This document shows, piece after piece, positions 25,441-35,306 of a DNA stretch of 64,000 nt. The stretch covers positions 707,716-771,715 of the forward strand of contig NZ_BCXJ01000002.1 of assembly GCF_001598215.1 (NCBI RefSeq). Reading direction: 5' to 3'. The notes below the pieces were generated by a model. The model was given only the letters and a program-made list of their open reading frames with translations. It was not told the DNA's origin and ran no database searches. The stretch's first letter is position 1. The number at the start of each line of letters is the position of its first letter. The position numbers were made by a program, and so were the translations under genes. This stretch comes from Shouchella clausii. GTDB taxonomy: Bacteria; Bacillota; Bacilli; Bacillales; Bacillaceae_D.

Positions 25441-26569
25441 TTTCCTTCGTGTATGCCACCTTTCCAGTCTTAACGGTTATATATGGGGTAAGCACTTGAT
25501 GATAGCTCAGTTGTTCGCCTTCTGAATCAATGAGCGTAGACATTCCTTCTTCTTTGAGGCCGAATATCGTCACATCTGCTATCGATCCAAGTCGAAATGT
25601 CCCTTGCTCTGTTAAATGAAGCGTATCGGCTGCTCTTTTTGTTACAGCGGCAACAACATCTGTCAATGGGTACCCTAGTGCAAGAAGCTTGGTCATCGTC
25701 ACCATCAGGCTGCCTACTGGAGTTGCATAGTTGTTTTTATAAATATCTGTGCTTATCGTAAATGGGAGATCATAATTGTCCTTAAATCTTTTCATTGTTT
25801 TATAGCTAAAGCTCGAAGTGCCGTGCCCCACATCGAAGCGGACACCTCTTTCAATGGCACTTCTTGCTTCCGGAATCATGTCTCCTGATTCAGTTAAAAT
25901 TCCATGCTGCTTTCCATGAAAAGCATGCGTGACAATATCCCCCTGTTGAAGAAGGGGAAAGATCTCATGTAAAGGCGGCGGTGGATTCCCGATATGGACC
26001 ATGATTGGTTTGCCAAGCCGGTCTGCCAACTGTCTGGCGTGGACTAATGGCTTGATTCCACTGTTCTTCACAACGGAACCGCTCATACGCGCTTTTATGC
26101 CTACAAGGCTCTGCTCTTGTTGAAAGATCTCGTTTGCTTCTTTTAGCGTCATTAACTCATCTAATTTGGCAAGCTCAGATAGGCCATTACATAAACCTTT
26201 TCGTGACAGATTTAAAAAGGCCAATATCTCTGTCTTGCTTTTTTCGATCACGGTTTCCTTAAAGATTGGATAGTTCTCGTACCCAGCACTGCCGGCATCG
26301 ACGATTGTCGTGACTCCCTGATCGATCCCTACTAAATCGGGCTCAATCCCCAGCTCGGTATAATCTTCAAAAACATGAGCATGTAAGTCGATAAAACCTG
26401 GCGCAACATAATGATTGGTTGCATCGATATACTGAATCTCTCCACCTACCTGTATCACATCTTCTACTGCAGTAAAAACACCATTGATGATGCCAATCTC
26501 TTTTTTGCTAATCGTTGAGGTTTCAGGGTCAATCACTAAGCCGTTCTGGATGATGATGCCTTGATTCAT
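25409..26569 (-). CDS. Amidohydrolase/deacetylase family metallohydrolase (EF_0837-like)
   Basis: 386 residues. Metal ligands follow the amidohydrolase pattern: APGFIDLHAHVFEDYTELG (HxH at about 58-60), a VHIGNPPPPLHEIF block, VTHAFHGK, DVGHGTSSFS, and STDIYKNN with the final aspartate. The lysine that can be carbamylated may be in SLVGIKARMSGSVV. Close relatives are annotated as deacetylases. In this operon it probably strips an acyl group from the imported amino-sugar acid before or after phosphorylation. It follows the regulator gene by 4 bases. Confidence 0.85.
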   Translation of the reverse strand: MNQGIIIQNGLVIDPETSTISKKEIGIINGVFTAVEDVIQVGGEIQYIDATNHYVAPGFIDLHAHVFEDYTELGIEPDLVGIDQGVTTIVDAGSAGYENYPIFKETVIEKSKTEILAFLNLSRKGLCNGLSELAKLDELMTLKEANEIFQQEQSLVGIKARMSGSVVKNSGIKPLVHARQLADRLGKPIMVHIGNPPPPLHEIFPLLQQGDIVTHAFHGKQHGILTESGDMIPEARSAIERGVRFDVGHGTSSFSYKTMKRFKDNYDLPFTISTDIYKNNYATPVGSLMVTMTKLLALGYPLTDVVAAVTKRAADTLHLTEQGTFRLGSIADVTIFGLKEEGMSTLIDSEGEQLSYHQVLTPYITVKTGKVAYTKENGRESARIIP

Positions 26570-26573
26570 ACAA

Positions 26574-28421
26574 TCACTTCCATTTTTTTAAGTACTGTAA
26601 AAGAGTAATGATTTCAGCTTCGTGAACATGTAAATCTTTGTCCTTTAAAATTTGCTGCACGCTATGGAACATTTTCTCGTCGCTGTCTAGCATCTGATAA
26701 TTTGTATATAGGTACTGGTCGTATTGCTTATCAAAGTAATAGCGGTGAACCATTAGAAAAACGTGCATCATAAACGCATTTTTCCATCTTTCTTCTGATT
26801 TAATTGGAAAGGCTTCCAATAATGCGTGAGCAGCTTCAAAGCCTTTTAAAATAATCTCCTGGCTGAGGTTCTCACTATCTTCACTTATCGTAAACTCATT
26901 GTTCTCCAGCAGCTCGTTCGTCTGCTCATCGTCTGAACCGATCATCGCTCGGACTTGTTTGCGAATTTCCTCGATATCTCTTTTTGCAGGCAGCGGCTCG
27001 ACAACGACAACAGGAACGGCGGCTTCCACCGGAAAAACGCTGATGATCAAATCCACCTCTTCGGCCTGACAAATCTCTTCCACTTCAAGCAAGGAACAAT
27101 AACAGACAATATCGACGGCAGGAATTTCTTTTTCTACCCGATTTTTGATTAACCGGGCAACCCCTCTTCCTGTTGAACATACATATAAAACTTTTACTTT
27201 CTTTTTTGGTTTAAATGTATTTTCATAAGAAACGAGGAAGTGCAAAACAATAAAAGAGATAAAAGAATCTTGGGCTACCAATGTGTGTTGTTTCACATAC
27301 TTGCGGCAAGCTTCCTTGACGCTTTGAAATAGAGACGCATGGTTTCTTTTCACTTCGTCCTCCATTGGGTTCATTTCATTTAAATAAAATGAGCCATTTT
27401 GAAGCCTCAGTGACAAATGAGAGAGCAGATTGCTATAAAGTTTAGGATCCTTTTTATAGTTGATTCCTTCTAGCTCGCCTACATACTGGATCATCTTCTC
27501 GGTAATGTCGACGATGTCCATTTGTTCAGATGCTTTTTCTATATTTCCTGATACATACGCGTATTCTTCCTCGAGCAACGGCAACTGCATATCTGTGTAG
27601 ACCTTCTCCATCACGGTCACTAGAAACAAGGAGAGATCATCTTGGTCATGAGAGCGCTCCAACATCCGATAGCTATGAATGGTACGCCCCATCGTTAATC
27701 TTTTAACCGAAAAGGTGAGCCGCAGTAGGAATTTCAACAAATCAGAGAGCCGCAACAAAGACGCCAAGGATGGCGAATAGAACGCGCTCATATGACTTTC
27801 AGCTATTTCATAAATAGGTTTTAATGGCTCTTCCAATATCGTGCCAATCTCGATTTGCCGCTCTTTTTTCGTAATTCGAGTCGTCAGCTTATAGATTTGA
27901 TAATCATCTAAGCTGTTGTAAATAATATGCTCAAGCATCAGCCGCAGCTGCAGTTCATTGCCATGAAGGCGATACCCTGTTCTTTGCTTTCGCTCCAACT
28001 CAATATTCCATGACTTTAAAAACTCGTCTACATGATTCAAATCGCTTAAAATCGTGTTTCTGCTCACCGCTAGCATCTCCGATAACCGAGCAGCCGTTTT
28101 ATAATCATTCGTCCATAACAGGGTCAGAATAATCTTTCTGACACGCATCGTTTGATCTGGGTAAATTTGCGATCGCTTGAATTGTGCCAAAATCCGCCTT
28201 AATTCAGCACGCTCCCGATCACTGCATTGAAGCCAAATCCCCTTGCTTGTCTGGGAATTGACGATCGTCCCTTGCAACTTAAACCATTTGCGAACATTTT
28301 CAAGGTCATACTTAATCGCTCTTGTGCTCACCCCAAACTCGATTGACAAATCTTTGATTCTAATCGGAGCTTTCGTATTCAACAGCTTATTTGTTAAATG
28401 AAATTCCCTTGCGCTTAGCAT
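26574..28421 (-). CDS. BglG-type transcriptional activator with PRD and EIIB-like domains
   Basis: 615 residues. N-terminal HTH (LNTKAPIRIKDLSIEFGVST) and a second HTH_11/Mga-like helix pair (RLSEMLAVSRNTILSDLNHV), two PRDs in the middle (around 190-290 and 295-400), and an EIIB-like domain at about 408-500 starting VKVLYVCSTGRGVARLIKNR, where the Cys is in the usual P-loop. The C-terminal 100 residues are EIIA-like in length but end in a helical tail without a clear active His. It is the first gene of the operon and should switch it on when its PRDs are phosphorylated in the right pattern. The ribosome site is weak. Confidence 0.88.
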   Translation of the reverse strand: MLSAREFHLTNKLLNTKAPIRIKDLSIEFGVSTRAIKYDLENVRKWFKLQGTIVNSQTSKGIWLQCSDRERAELRRILAQFKRSQIYPDQTMRVRKIILTLLWTNDYKTAARLSEMLAVSRNTILSDLNHVDEFLKSWNIELERKQRTGYRLHGNELQLRLMLEHIIYNSLDDYQIYKLTTRITKKERQIEIGTILEEPLKPIYEIAESHMSAFYSPSLASLLRLSDLLKFLLRLTFSVKRLTMGRTIHSYRMLERSHDQDDLSLFLVTVMEKVYTDMQLPLLEEEYAYVSGNIEKASEQMDIVDITEKMIQYVGELEGINYKKDPKLYSNLLSHLSLRLQNGSFYLNEMNPMEDEVKRNHASLFQSVKEACRKYVKQHTLVAQDSFISFIVLHFLVSYENTFKPKKKVKVLYVCSTGRGVARLIKNRVEKEIPAVDIVCYCSLLEVEEICQAEEVDLIISVFPVEAAVPVVVVEPLPAKRDIEEIRKQVRAMIGSDDEQTNELLENNEFTISEDSENLSQEIILKGFEAAHALLEAFPIKSEERWKNAFMMHVFLMVHRYYFDKQYDQYLYTNYQMLDSDEKMFHSVQQILKDKDLHVHEAEIITLLQYLKKWK

Positions 28422-28575
28422 GATTTCACCACTCTACTAGTAGTCGTGATTCATAATCGATTATAGATCAATTATAAGTACATTTACCTACAACGGACAG
28501 ACAAAATTACTTCCCCATCCTTAGTGAAATCCCTTGAATAAGGAGCAATGGTAGAAAAAATGGTCGAGCTAAGAC

Positions 28576-28613
28576 AAAATGGGAGCAGCGATCAGACTTG
28601 ATCTCTACTCCCA
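28576..28613 (-). terminator. Terminator of the GH106-like gene
   Basis: TGGGAG (28580-28585) pairs with CTCCCA (28608-28613), with an inner ATCA/TGAT pair. On the minus strand TTTTGTCTT follows. It lies about 60 bases beyond the stop at 28672. The rest of the 250-base gap contains only the A+T-rich region upstream of the PRD regulator. Confidence 0.7.
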
Positions 28614-28671
28614 CTCTAGTTTTAACGTTTTTATACCGGCAACCGTGTTGTAACTCCTAATAGCTCTTGCC

Positions 28672-31176
28672 TTAATTGGATCGATCCTTTCTTTCCATTC
28701 CATCTACCCTGAAACCATACAGCCTTATCGGTCCCACCAGTCCAGACAGCAACGATTTCCTGTCGTAACGGTTAGCCAAGCTGTTCGTAACGGATACATG
28801 CAAAACATTTGTGCCTGGTCGCAAGTACTGGCCAATTTCGAACACGTAAGGCTTCCAGAATTGAACGCCAGCTTCTTTTCCATTCACCGACAATCGAGCG
28901 ATTTCGTACACGTTGCCTAAATCTAGTCTCCATAAAAGAATCTGGAACGGCTCTTCGATCTCGAATGTAGTCTCGTAAACAACCGTTCCCGAGAAATTTG
29001 ACAAGCCTTCCCAGTTCGTCCATGAAGATAGCGCAGCTAATTCACCCTTCCACGGCCCCTCGATCACCCGCCAGCCTTGAGATAAATCTAATATTGCCTT
29101 CTGTTTTCTTACAGGCTGCTTTCTGCCCTGTTGCTGTGGCCGACTCGGATCAACGGCAACGATTAAGCATTCTCTCCGCTCTACGGATATAGGTACGGCA
29201 AGATGATCCGCCGCCTGTTCACCGATTGCGGCGTCACACGCTCCTGTCCAAGGACGCCAATATTCGATAAGTCCCCCTTGATTCATACGCAGCTTTCCTT
29301 GAAATGCTGTTTCCCCTTCGTTCACGATGACATAAAATAACCGCCCCTGTTTTTCGATTCGACTGATCCGTATAGAGGAAGAAGCAGGCTTTATTTCATA
29401 ATCGGTCCCAAGCATTCCAGTTAACAATGCCGGAACCTCCGTTTCTTGTCCCACCTGCCATTGTCCAATGTCTGGAGAATTAACGTCCTTTGCAGTGAGC
29501 TCGATTATGCAGCCTCCTTCCTCAACAAACTTCTTGAGGCGTTGCCAACTAGAACGGGCCAGCTGATAGCCACGCTCGATCAATATCGCCTCATAGCAAT
29601 ACCCGGCGATTTGAATCGTTCCATTGCTAATTTCGCAGCAATCGTTCAACAATTGTTCTTCTAAGTAGTTAAATTCGATTTGAGACTCGTACAGCGGCTT
29701 AACGATACGCCACGGCAAGAAAGAATCGCCGACAAGAACAGCCACTTTGGCACTGTTCAAGGAATCAGTCATTAGCCAGGACAGCCGCTTCATATAGCGG
29801 GAGAACTTGGCGTATTCCGGCCACCAACTATTATTCGGCCCGACATCTGGCGGCCTCTCGTCTCTCCGTTCTCCTCGAATGGAATAATAAAAAGCATGGG
29901 GGATAATGAGATTGACACCGCGAACAAACAACCAATCCAAGTACCACTTCATGTTGTCGGCACTAAGGGACCAACCGCCTTCAACGCCGCAAACGCCGAA
30001 ACATTCATTTGCATTCCGCTGTTTATTGCGGTGGCGAGCCGAATCAGACGAGCATTTGCCCATTGTGCTATGAACGCCTGTCAGCGCTTTGTTCTCCTCA
30101 GGGGCGATATAGCGCCACACGATGTCTTGACCAGGAATATGAAAATGAGAAAGCAGTCCAATATCGTCGCTTCCAGCAGGATGTCCAGTCAGCCCAATGC
30201 CATGCCCCTCGCACCAATCGGCTAACGGCTTGTAATAAGTCTGGTTTAAACGGCGTCGAATCGCTCCAGCAAAACGGGAACGAATGGCACCGGTCTCTTC
30301 CCCAGCATCCAACCAAAGCGCCTGCAAATCCCGCTCGTCGCCACCATCTGCCACATAGTCACTTAAAAACGATCTCGTCCATGGCTTTAAGCCAGGTACA
30401 TGCCCTCGGCCAAGCAAATCCGGTTCGTCCGTGAACATGGCGATAATCGTTGTGCCAAAATAGTCGCTAAATTTTTCATAATAGCGTTCATGCGTGAGTC
30501 TCATAAACGATTGCACTGCATCTAAGTTTAACAAATCTGCGGCCAGTGGCGCATCAGGCTCTCCGTCGTCCTGTCCAGGATGAACACCGCGTATCGTCCC
30601 CCGTGATGGCGTATCGACAAAGGCCAATACCGACCAGTCGCCTTGCTTCGGTGGAGCAAATTCAACTACACCGCTCTCACAAAAAAGAACGACTGCACTG
30701 CCCGCCTCGATCTGGTGCTCCGACAGCTTACGCACGGCTTGGATAGAAACGAGCGATTCACCTTGCTGCAAGGAAATGGGAAGCCGCACAAATTGATTTT
30801 GACACGGGTACTCCCTAAGCTCCAACCCCCTGCTAGCATAGGCGCCATTTTCTTTAACGACCATCCCACAGGCGGAACCAGAAGGGTACATGCCCTCATC
30901 GTACAAAATCACTTTCATGCCCAACTTCTCGGCTTCCGATAAGGCGACCTCAATCATCTCCATAAAGGGATCCGACAAATATGGCATTTCTCGAGGCAAG
31001 CCCATCCGCGGATGAAGAACGAAACCGCTAACCTCCTTCGCATGGAAATCTTGAATTTGCCGAAGGATCTCCTCCCTTGACAGCTTGTCGTTCCAAAACC
31101 AAAACGGGATCGGCGTGAATTCATCTGATGGCCGCAAAAACTGCTGTTTTAGGTTTTCAAATGCATGCATCTTCAC
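28672..31176 (-). CDS. Glycosyl hydrolase, GH106 (alpha-L-rhamnosidase)-like
   Basis: 834 residues without a signal peptide. The N-terminal barrel starts RPSDEFTPIPFWFWNDKLSR and includes HPRMGLPREMPYLSDPFMEM, YDEGMYPSGSACG and a FTDEPD acidic motif near residue 247, all typical for GH106-type proteins that remove L-rhamnose. The C-terminal 120 residues form a GH2-like jelly-roll sugar-binding domain (LDLGNVYEIARLSVNGKEAG, FEIGQYLRPGTNVLHVSVTN). Location next to a GH42 beta-galactosidase and an AraC regulator suggests that oligosaccharides from rhamnogalacturonan or a glycoside are consumed. The substrate is an inference. Confidence 0.75.
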   Translation of the reverse strand: MKMHAFENLKQQFLRPSDEFTPIPFWFWNDKLSREEILRQIQDFHAKEVSGFVLHPRMGLPREMPYLSDPFMEMIEVALSEAEKLGMKVILYDEGMYPSGSACGMVVKENGAYASRGLELREYPCQNQFVRLPISLQQGESLVSIQAVRKLSEHQIEAGSAVVLFCESGVVEFAPPKQGDWSVLAFVDTPSRGTIRGVHPGQDDGEPDAPLAADLLNLDAVQSFMRLTHERYYEKFSDYFGTTIIAMFTDEPDLLGRGHVPGLKPWTRSFLSDYVADGGDERDLQALWLDAGEETGAIRSRFAGAIRRRLNQTYYKPLADWCEGHGIGLTGHPAGSDDIGLLSHFHIPGQDIVWRYIAPEENKALTGVHSTMGKCSSDSARHRNKQRNANECFGVCGVEGGWSLSADNMKWYLDWLFVRGVNLIIPHAFYYSIRGERRDERPPDVGPNNSWWPEYAKFSRYMKRLSWLMTDSLNSAKVAVLVGDSFLPWRIVKPLYESQIEFNYLEEQLLNDCCEISNGTIQIAGYCYEAILIERGYQLARSSWQRLKKFVEEGGCIIELTAKDVNSPDIGQWQVGQETEVPALLTGMLGTDYEIKPASSSIRISRIEKQGRLFYVIVNEGETAFQGKLRMNQGGLIEYWRPWTGACDAAIGEQAADHLAVPISVERRECLIVAVDPSRPQQQGRKQPVRKQKAILDLSQGWRVIEGPWKGELAALSSWTNWEGLSNFSGTVVYETTFEIEEPFQILLWRLDLGNVYEIARLSVNGKEAGVQFWKPYVFEIGQYLRPGTNVLHVSVTNSLANRYDRKSLLSGLVGPIRLYGFRVDGMERKDRSN

Positions 31177-31493
31177 CTAACCCCTTTCGCGGTCCCGCTT
31201 AGACTAGAGCGGGGCAATTCCGTTCTAGAATGAAGACAAATGCTCGCATACGTCGTCGTTTGCGCACGGCCATCCTGCCATGTGTTTTCTATTAATCTCA
31301 GTAATTCAACAATCTCTCAGGCCTTATAAAAGAAGCTACTAATACGCACCAACTTCGCCATTATGCATTCATACGGATGGCCAACAATGATATTGGCCAC
31401 CCTTGGCGTGCTCGATTTGTTCGTTTCATCTTCATGGTTCAACGCGAATGAACCATGGCCTGGTCCTTCCCATTTCGATTACTGGCAATCCGT
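31177..31493. repeat. Intergenic region with a 9-bp hairpin
   Basis: 317 bases between the two hydrolase genes, without a credible gene. CATGGTTCA (31433-31441) and TGAACCATG (31449-31457) make a perfect 9-bp stem with a 7-base loop, and TGGCCAA/TTGGCCA makes another near 31380-31400. Either could end the beta-galactosidase transcript, but no T-run follows on the minus strand. Confidence 0.45.
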
Positions 31494-33563
31494 TCACGCC
31501 CCTAAGAACGATTGCTTCTGTTTAATAATCCATACATCACGGCCTGCAATCTCCTCTTGTTCGCCACCGAGCGTACGGCCGCTCAGCAGCTCAACGCCAG
31601 CACGTTCGCCAAGCTTGATACTGACAGGGTTCTCGTTATGATTGAGTACGAAAAGATACGATTGACCTTCCTTTGAACGAAGCGTCGTTTCCACTCCTAC
31701 TGGCGTATCGTTAATGAGAGGGTGAATGCCAATGGAAGAGCATAGCTGAGACAACCAATCTTGCAGGAACGACGCTTCCGGGCTAGTCGCCACATACCAG
31801 GCTTGGCCTGCCCCAAATTTGTTCACGGTCAGAACCGGCATGCCCCGGTAAAAATCGTCGCCGTACACCGCTTTAACCTCGGCTCCTTCTGAATGGATCA
31901 AGTCGCAAAGAATGCCGCACTCGTATTCCGATTTTAATCCAGAAGCTGGCTCTGAGAGGACAATCCGGTTACGTTGATCTGGAAGCAAGGCGTCAATTTC
32001 CTCCGCCCATATGCCAAGCAGTTTCCGAAGTTCGCCAGGATATCCGCCTGTTTTAACTAGATCATTCTCGTCGACGATGCCACTGAAAAAGGTTGTGATG
32101 AGCGAGCCGCCGCCATGTACATATTTTTCAAGCTTGTCAGCTATACCTGCTTTCACCATATACATCACAGGGGCAATGACAAGATCATACCTACTCAAAT
32201 CGGCATCCACGCCGACAACGTCCACCGAGATGCCTAAACGGTAAAGGGCATCATAATATTTATGGACTTCGTCCACGTAGCGAAGATCGATCGACGGGCC
32301 GCTGGACATTTCGACCGCCCACCAGTTCTCCCAATCAAACAGCAATGCGACTTTCGCCTGGACGTTAGCATCGAGAAGCGTATCGCCAAGCTTGCCAAGC
32401 TCCTGCCCGAGCGTAGCACATTCTCGAAAAACACGGGTATGCTCATGGCCGACATGCTCGATCACGGCACCATGATATTTTTCGCAGGCTCCGATTGACC
32501 GGCGAAGCTGGAAAAATAGAATCGTATCGGCTCCCCGCGCCGCTGCTTGGTAACTCCATAGCCTCATGACACCAGGACGTTTAAGCGAGTTGTACGGCTG
32601 CCAATTTTGCTGGCTCGGCGTCTGTTCCATCAGCATGAACAGCTGTCCATGCTTCAAACCGCGCATCAAGTCGTGCATCATCCCCGTGTAACTGTGAGGC
32701 GTATCAAACCGTGGGTAATTGTCCCATGATACGACATCCATATGCTTTGCCCATTTATGGTAGTCCAGTTTTTTAAAGGCGCCCATCAGATTGGTCGTGA
32801 CAGGAATGGACGGCGTATGCTTTTTGACTGCTTCGTATTCCAGCTTGTAGCATTCGAGCAAACTGTCGGAATGGAAGCGCATATAGTCGAGGGAGATTCC
32901 TTGGAAATTCGTCTCCGTCCGCCCGTTCGCACCTGTCCACTCCTCGCTCAGTCCGCTAGGCAAAACGATGTCTTCCCAACTATGGAACGTGTGCCCCCAA
33001 AATCCGGTATTCCAGGCTCGATTCACTTCATCAAGGGAACCGTAACGCGCCTTCGCCCATTCTCGGAAAGCGGTTTCACAATTATCGCAGTAACAATTGC
33101 CTGCCCCGCCATACTCGTTGTTAATATGCCAAATAAGCAAAGCTGGATGATCTTTATAACGCTCGGCAAGCTTTTCTGCCATGCGAACTGCATACTTACG
33201 GTAAGTCGGGCTGTTCGGACAGGAATTATGACGTCCGCCGAACTTTCGTTTGCGCCCGTAAAAGTCAACTTGGAGCACATCAGGGTACTTGCGCGCCATC
33301 CAAGCCGGATGGGCGGCCGTGCTCGTCGCAAGGCAGACGCCAATCCCGTCTTCATGCAGCTTATCCATCATCGTATCAAGCCAGCCGAAGTCATATGTAT
33401 TCTCGTCCGGTTGGTTTTTTGCCCAAGCGAACACATTGAGCGTCACCACGTCGATCCCCGCCAGTTTAAACATACGTAAATCTTCATTCCAAACCGATGA
33501 ATCCCATTGGTCAGGATTGTAATCACCGCCGTACCAAATCTTCGGTTTTTTCGCATTAATCAT
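31494..33563 (-). CDS. Beta-galactosidase, GH42
   Basis: 689 residues. The GH42 barrel begins KIWYGGDYNPDQW. The acid/base is E150 in WHINNEYGG, and the nucleophile is E313 in MLMEQTPSQQNW. Four cysteines (C115 and the CYCDNC cluster at 157-162) form the zinc site of this family. A trimerisation domain (from about 385) and a small C-terminal beta domain follow. It hydrolyses terminal beta-D-galactosides inside the cell. I choose the ATG at 33563 because GAGGTG lies 7 bases upstream; the frame is open for 31 more codons without sense. It is divergent from an AraC regulator. Confidence 0.93.
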   Translation of the reverse strand: MINAKKPKIWYGGDYNPDQWDSSVWNEDLRMFKLAGIDVVTLNVFAWAKNQPDENTYDFGWLDTMMDKLHEDGIGVCLATSTAAHPAWMARKYPDVLQVDFYGRKRKFGGRHNSCPNSPTYRKYAVRMAEKLAERYKDHPALLIWHINNEYGGAGNCYCDNCETAFREWAKARYGSLDEVNRAWNTGFWGHTFHSWEDIVLPSGLSEEWTGANGRTETNFQGISLDYMRFHSDSLLECYKLEYEAVKKHTPSIPVTTNLMGAFKKLDYHKWAKHMDVVSWDNYPRFDTPHSYTGMMHDLMRGLKHGQLFMLMEQTPSQQNWQPYNSLKRPGVMRLWSYQAAARGADTILFFQLRRSIGACEKYHGAVIEHVGHEHTRVFRECATLGQELGKLGDTLLDANVQAKVALLFDWENWWAVEMSSGPSIDLRYVDEVHKYYDALYRLGISVDVVGVDADLSRYDLVIAPVMYMVKAGIADKLEKYVHGGGSLITTFFSGIVDENDLVKTGGYPGELRKLLGIWAEEIDALLPDQRNRIVLSEPASGLKSEYECGILCDLIHSEGAEVKAVYGDDFYRGMPVLTVNKFGAGQAWYVATSPEASFLQDWLSQLCSSIGIHPLINDTPVGVETTLRSKEGQSYLFVLNHNENPVSIKLGERAGVELLSGRTLGGEQEEIAGRDVWIIKQKQSFLGA

Positions 33564-33683
33564 CTTGCCACACCTCGCCATATATGATAAAACTGCATTT
33601 AATAGTTTAATCATATGTGTTGTAATCGTTAGATCCAATATAAAATTGATGTACACGGATATAAGAATATGGAGGTATGTAAG

Positions 33684-34535
33684 ATGCGTCGAGCCGTCCC
33701 TGCCACCCCATCGGAGCTGTTGCCCTTGCAGCTAGAGACAATCGGCATTCAATATAACCAAGAACCGATGACAAGGCCACACGGGTACCCGTATTACCAT
33801 TGGCTTCAAACGCTGGCAGGAGAAGGCGAACTGTCGATGAACGGGCGCACCTGGAACATGCCAGAACGATCAGGCATTCTCCTCGCGCCAGGCACCCCCC
33901 ACCACTACAAGCCAAGAAGCGACAGCTGGCAAACCGGTTACATTACGTTTCACGGGAGCACGGCTGGGACCATCGTCCAATCACTCGGATGGAGCATCAT
34001 TGAACACTTTCAGTGGGGGGCGGGCCACGATCCAATCACCCACCAGATGAAAAGCTTGCTTGCCTTTGCCGAATCTGGCGGCGATCCGTCGGGATGGCGC
34101 TACTCCGCGGACTTATACCGCTTCCTGACATTGCTTCGAACAGAAGCCCGCACCGATAAACGGCCACCTATCTCCAAACAGCTAGATCGAGTCCAAGACT
34201 TGCTTCACTGGCTCGAAGGAGAATACGCCAACCCAGAAATCGGATTGGCGGAAATGGCGGCGCAGCTCGGCATCGGGAAACGGCAGCTGAACGAACGCTT
34301 TCGCGATCTATTCGGCCAGACGGCATACGCTTATTTGATCCAATTAAGGCTCCGCAAAGCAAAAGAATGGCTTCCTTCCCGTCCCGACTGGACCGTTCGC
34401 CGCATCGGGGAAGCGGTCGGCTTTCGCGATGCGAGCCACTTCGTCGCCACGTTCCGGCAGAAAGAAGGGATGACGCCAGAGACGTACCGGAAACTGTATG
34501 CCGCAAAGCCGGGGAAAAATAGGGAGTTGGATTAG
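33684..34535 (+). CDS. AraC family regulator with cupin sensor domain
   Basis: 283 residues. N-terminal AraC-type cupin arm (HGYPYYHWLQTLAGEGELSM, then SGILLAPGTPHHYKPRSDSW) and a C-terminal double HTH: EIGLAEMAAQLGIGKRQLNE, then VRRIGEAVGFRDASHFVATF with the ending EGMTPETYRKLY. GGAGGT lies 7 bases before the ATG at 33684, which I prefer to the ATG at 33669 that sits before the site. It is divergent from the beta-galactosidase gene across 120 bases and is its likely activator. The codons are markedly richer in G+C than those of genes further right. Confidence 0.9.
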   Translation: MRRAVPATPSELLPLQLETIGIQYNQEPMTRPHGYPYYHWLQTLAGEGELSMNGRTWNMPERSGILLAPGTPHHYKPRSDSWQTGYITFHGSTAGTIVQSLGWSIIEHFQWGAGHDPITHQMKSLLAFAESGGDPSGWRYSADLYRFLTLLRTEARTDKRPPISKQLDRVQDLLHWLEGEYANPEIGLAEMAAQLGIGKRQLNERFRDLFGQTAYAYLIQLRLRKAKEWLPSRPDWTVRRIGEAVGFRDASHFVATFRQKEGMTPETYRKLYAAKPGKNRELD

Positions 34536-34809
34536 TGGGGGCTGCCAGCACTCTTCTTACGACTCCTATTCCCTTGCAGCTCAAGGCCAAAATCGAGAAA
34601 AGGGATAGTGACTACCTTTCCTTTTAAGGTGACAAGAATGGTTGTAGAAGTAACGAGATCTTTTTACCTTTATAGACCTGGTGAAGCTCATATTTTGCTT
34701 TTGAAATCAGTTTTTTTCATAAATAAGATCATTAAGTAGGTTTCAGTCGTTCTTCCGCCTTCTCTACCTGAACGATAATGGTTTCTACCAAATTTCCTCG
34801 CCGTTAGTT

Positions 34810-34905
34810 TAACGGGTACATTGGTTAAGTGGCCTTCCCATTCACTAATGTGTTCAAGCCAGCTTACTATGAGCATACTCTTATATAAGCTCCTGCTTAT
34901 AAATT
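34810..34905 (-). pseudogene. C-terminal remnant of an ABM-domain monooxygenase
   Basis: The minus strand reads LYKSMLIVSWLEHISEWEGH followed by LTNVPVK. This matches the C-terminus of the intact gene at 35661-36002 (IVSWLEPIGEWGSQLTNV). The upstream part of the gene is missing, so it is a truncated third copy. The rest of the gap 34536-34958 holds nothing I recognise. Confidence 0.7.
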
Positions 34906-34958
34906 AAAATCTGACGCTAGCGGATTACTGACGTCAGATTAACTGGTTAACATTTATA

Positions 34959-35306
34959 TTAGGAAAAATGCTTACCTGCTGTAATTGTAGTTCCCCATTC
35001 ACCCATTGTTGTGTAAAAACTAAACTCTCTTCCTGACAGAAATTCTGCAGCTCTCATTAAGGGACCTTGACGGTAAGCTTTGGATGCTTCTTCTGCTAGC
35101 CAAGTCTCCTTAGAGCAGTTCCATATTTCATAAAACACCATTTCATCAGGATTATCAACATTTTCATGAACAATGGCATTTACAAATGTCGGTTCTTTTG
35201 ACATAGTGTCAAACAATGTCTTCAAATTTGCAAAAAAAGCCTGCTTGTCTGAATTAGGTTTTAATTGGAGGTGTGCAATGATTACAATCTGTTCTGTATT
35301 ATTCAT
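34959..35306 (-). CDS. Putative quinol monooxygenase (ABM domain), copy 1
   Basis: 115 residues of a dimeric ferredoxin-like fold. The family pattern is plain: IVIIAHLQLKPNSDKQAFFA, EPTFVNAIVHENVDNPDEMV and FYEIWNCSKETWLAEEASKA. YgiN-like proteins oxidise quinols without cofactor or protect against quinone and aldehyde stress. It lies near a paralogue and a HxlR regulator, a class that often responds to quinones or electrophiles. GGAG lies before the ATG. Confidence 0.82.
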   Translation of the reverse strand: MNNTEQIVIIAHLQLKPNSDKQAFFANLKTLFDTMSKEPTFVNAIVHENVDNPDEMVFYEIWNCSKETWLAEEASKAYRQGPLMRAAEFLSGREFSFYTTMGEWGTTITAGKHFS

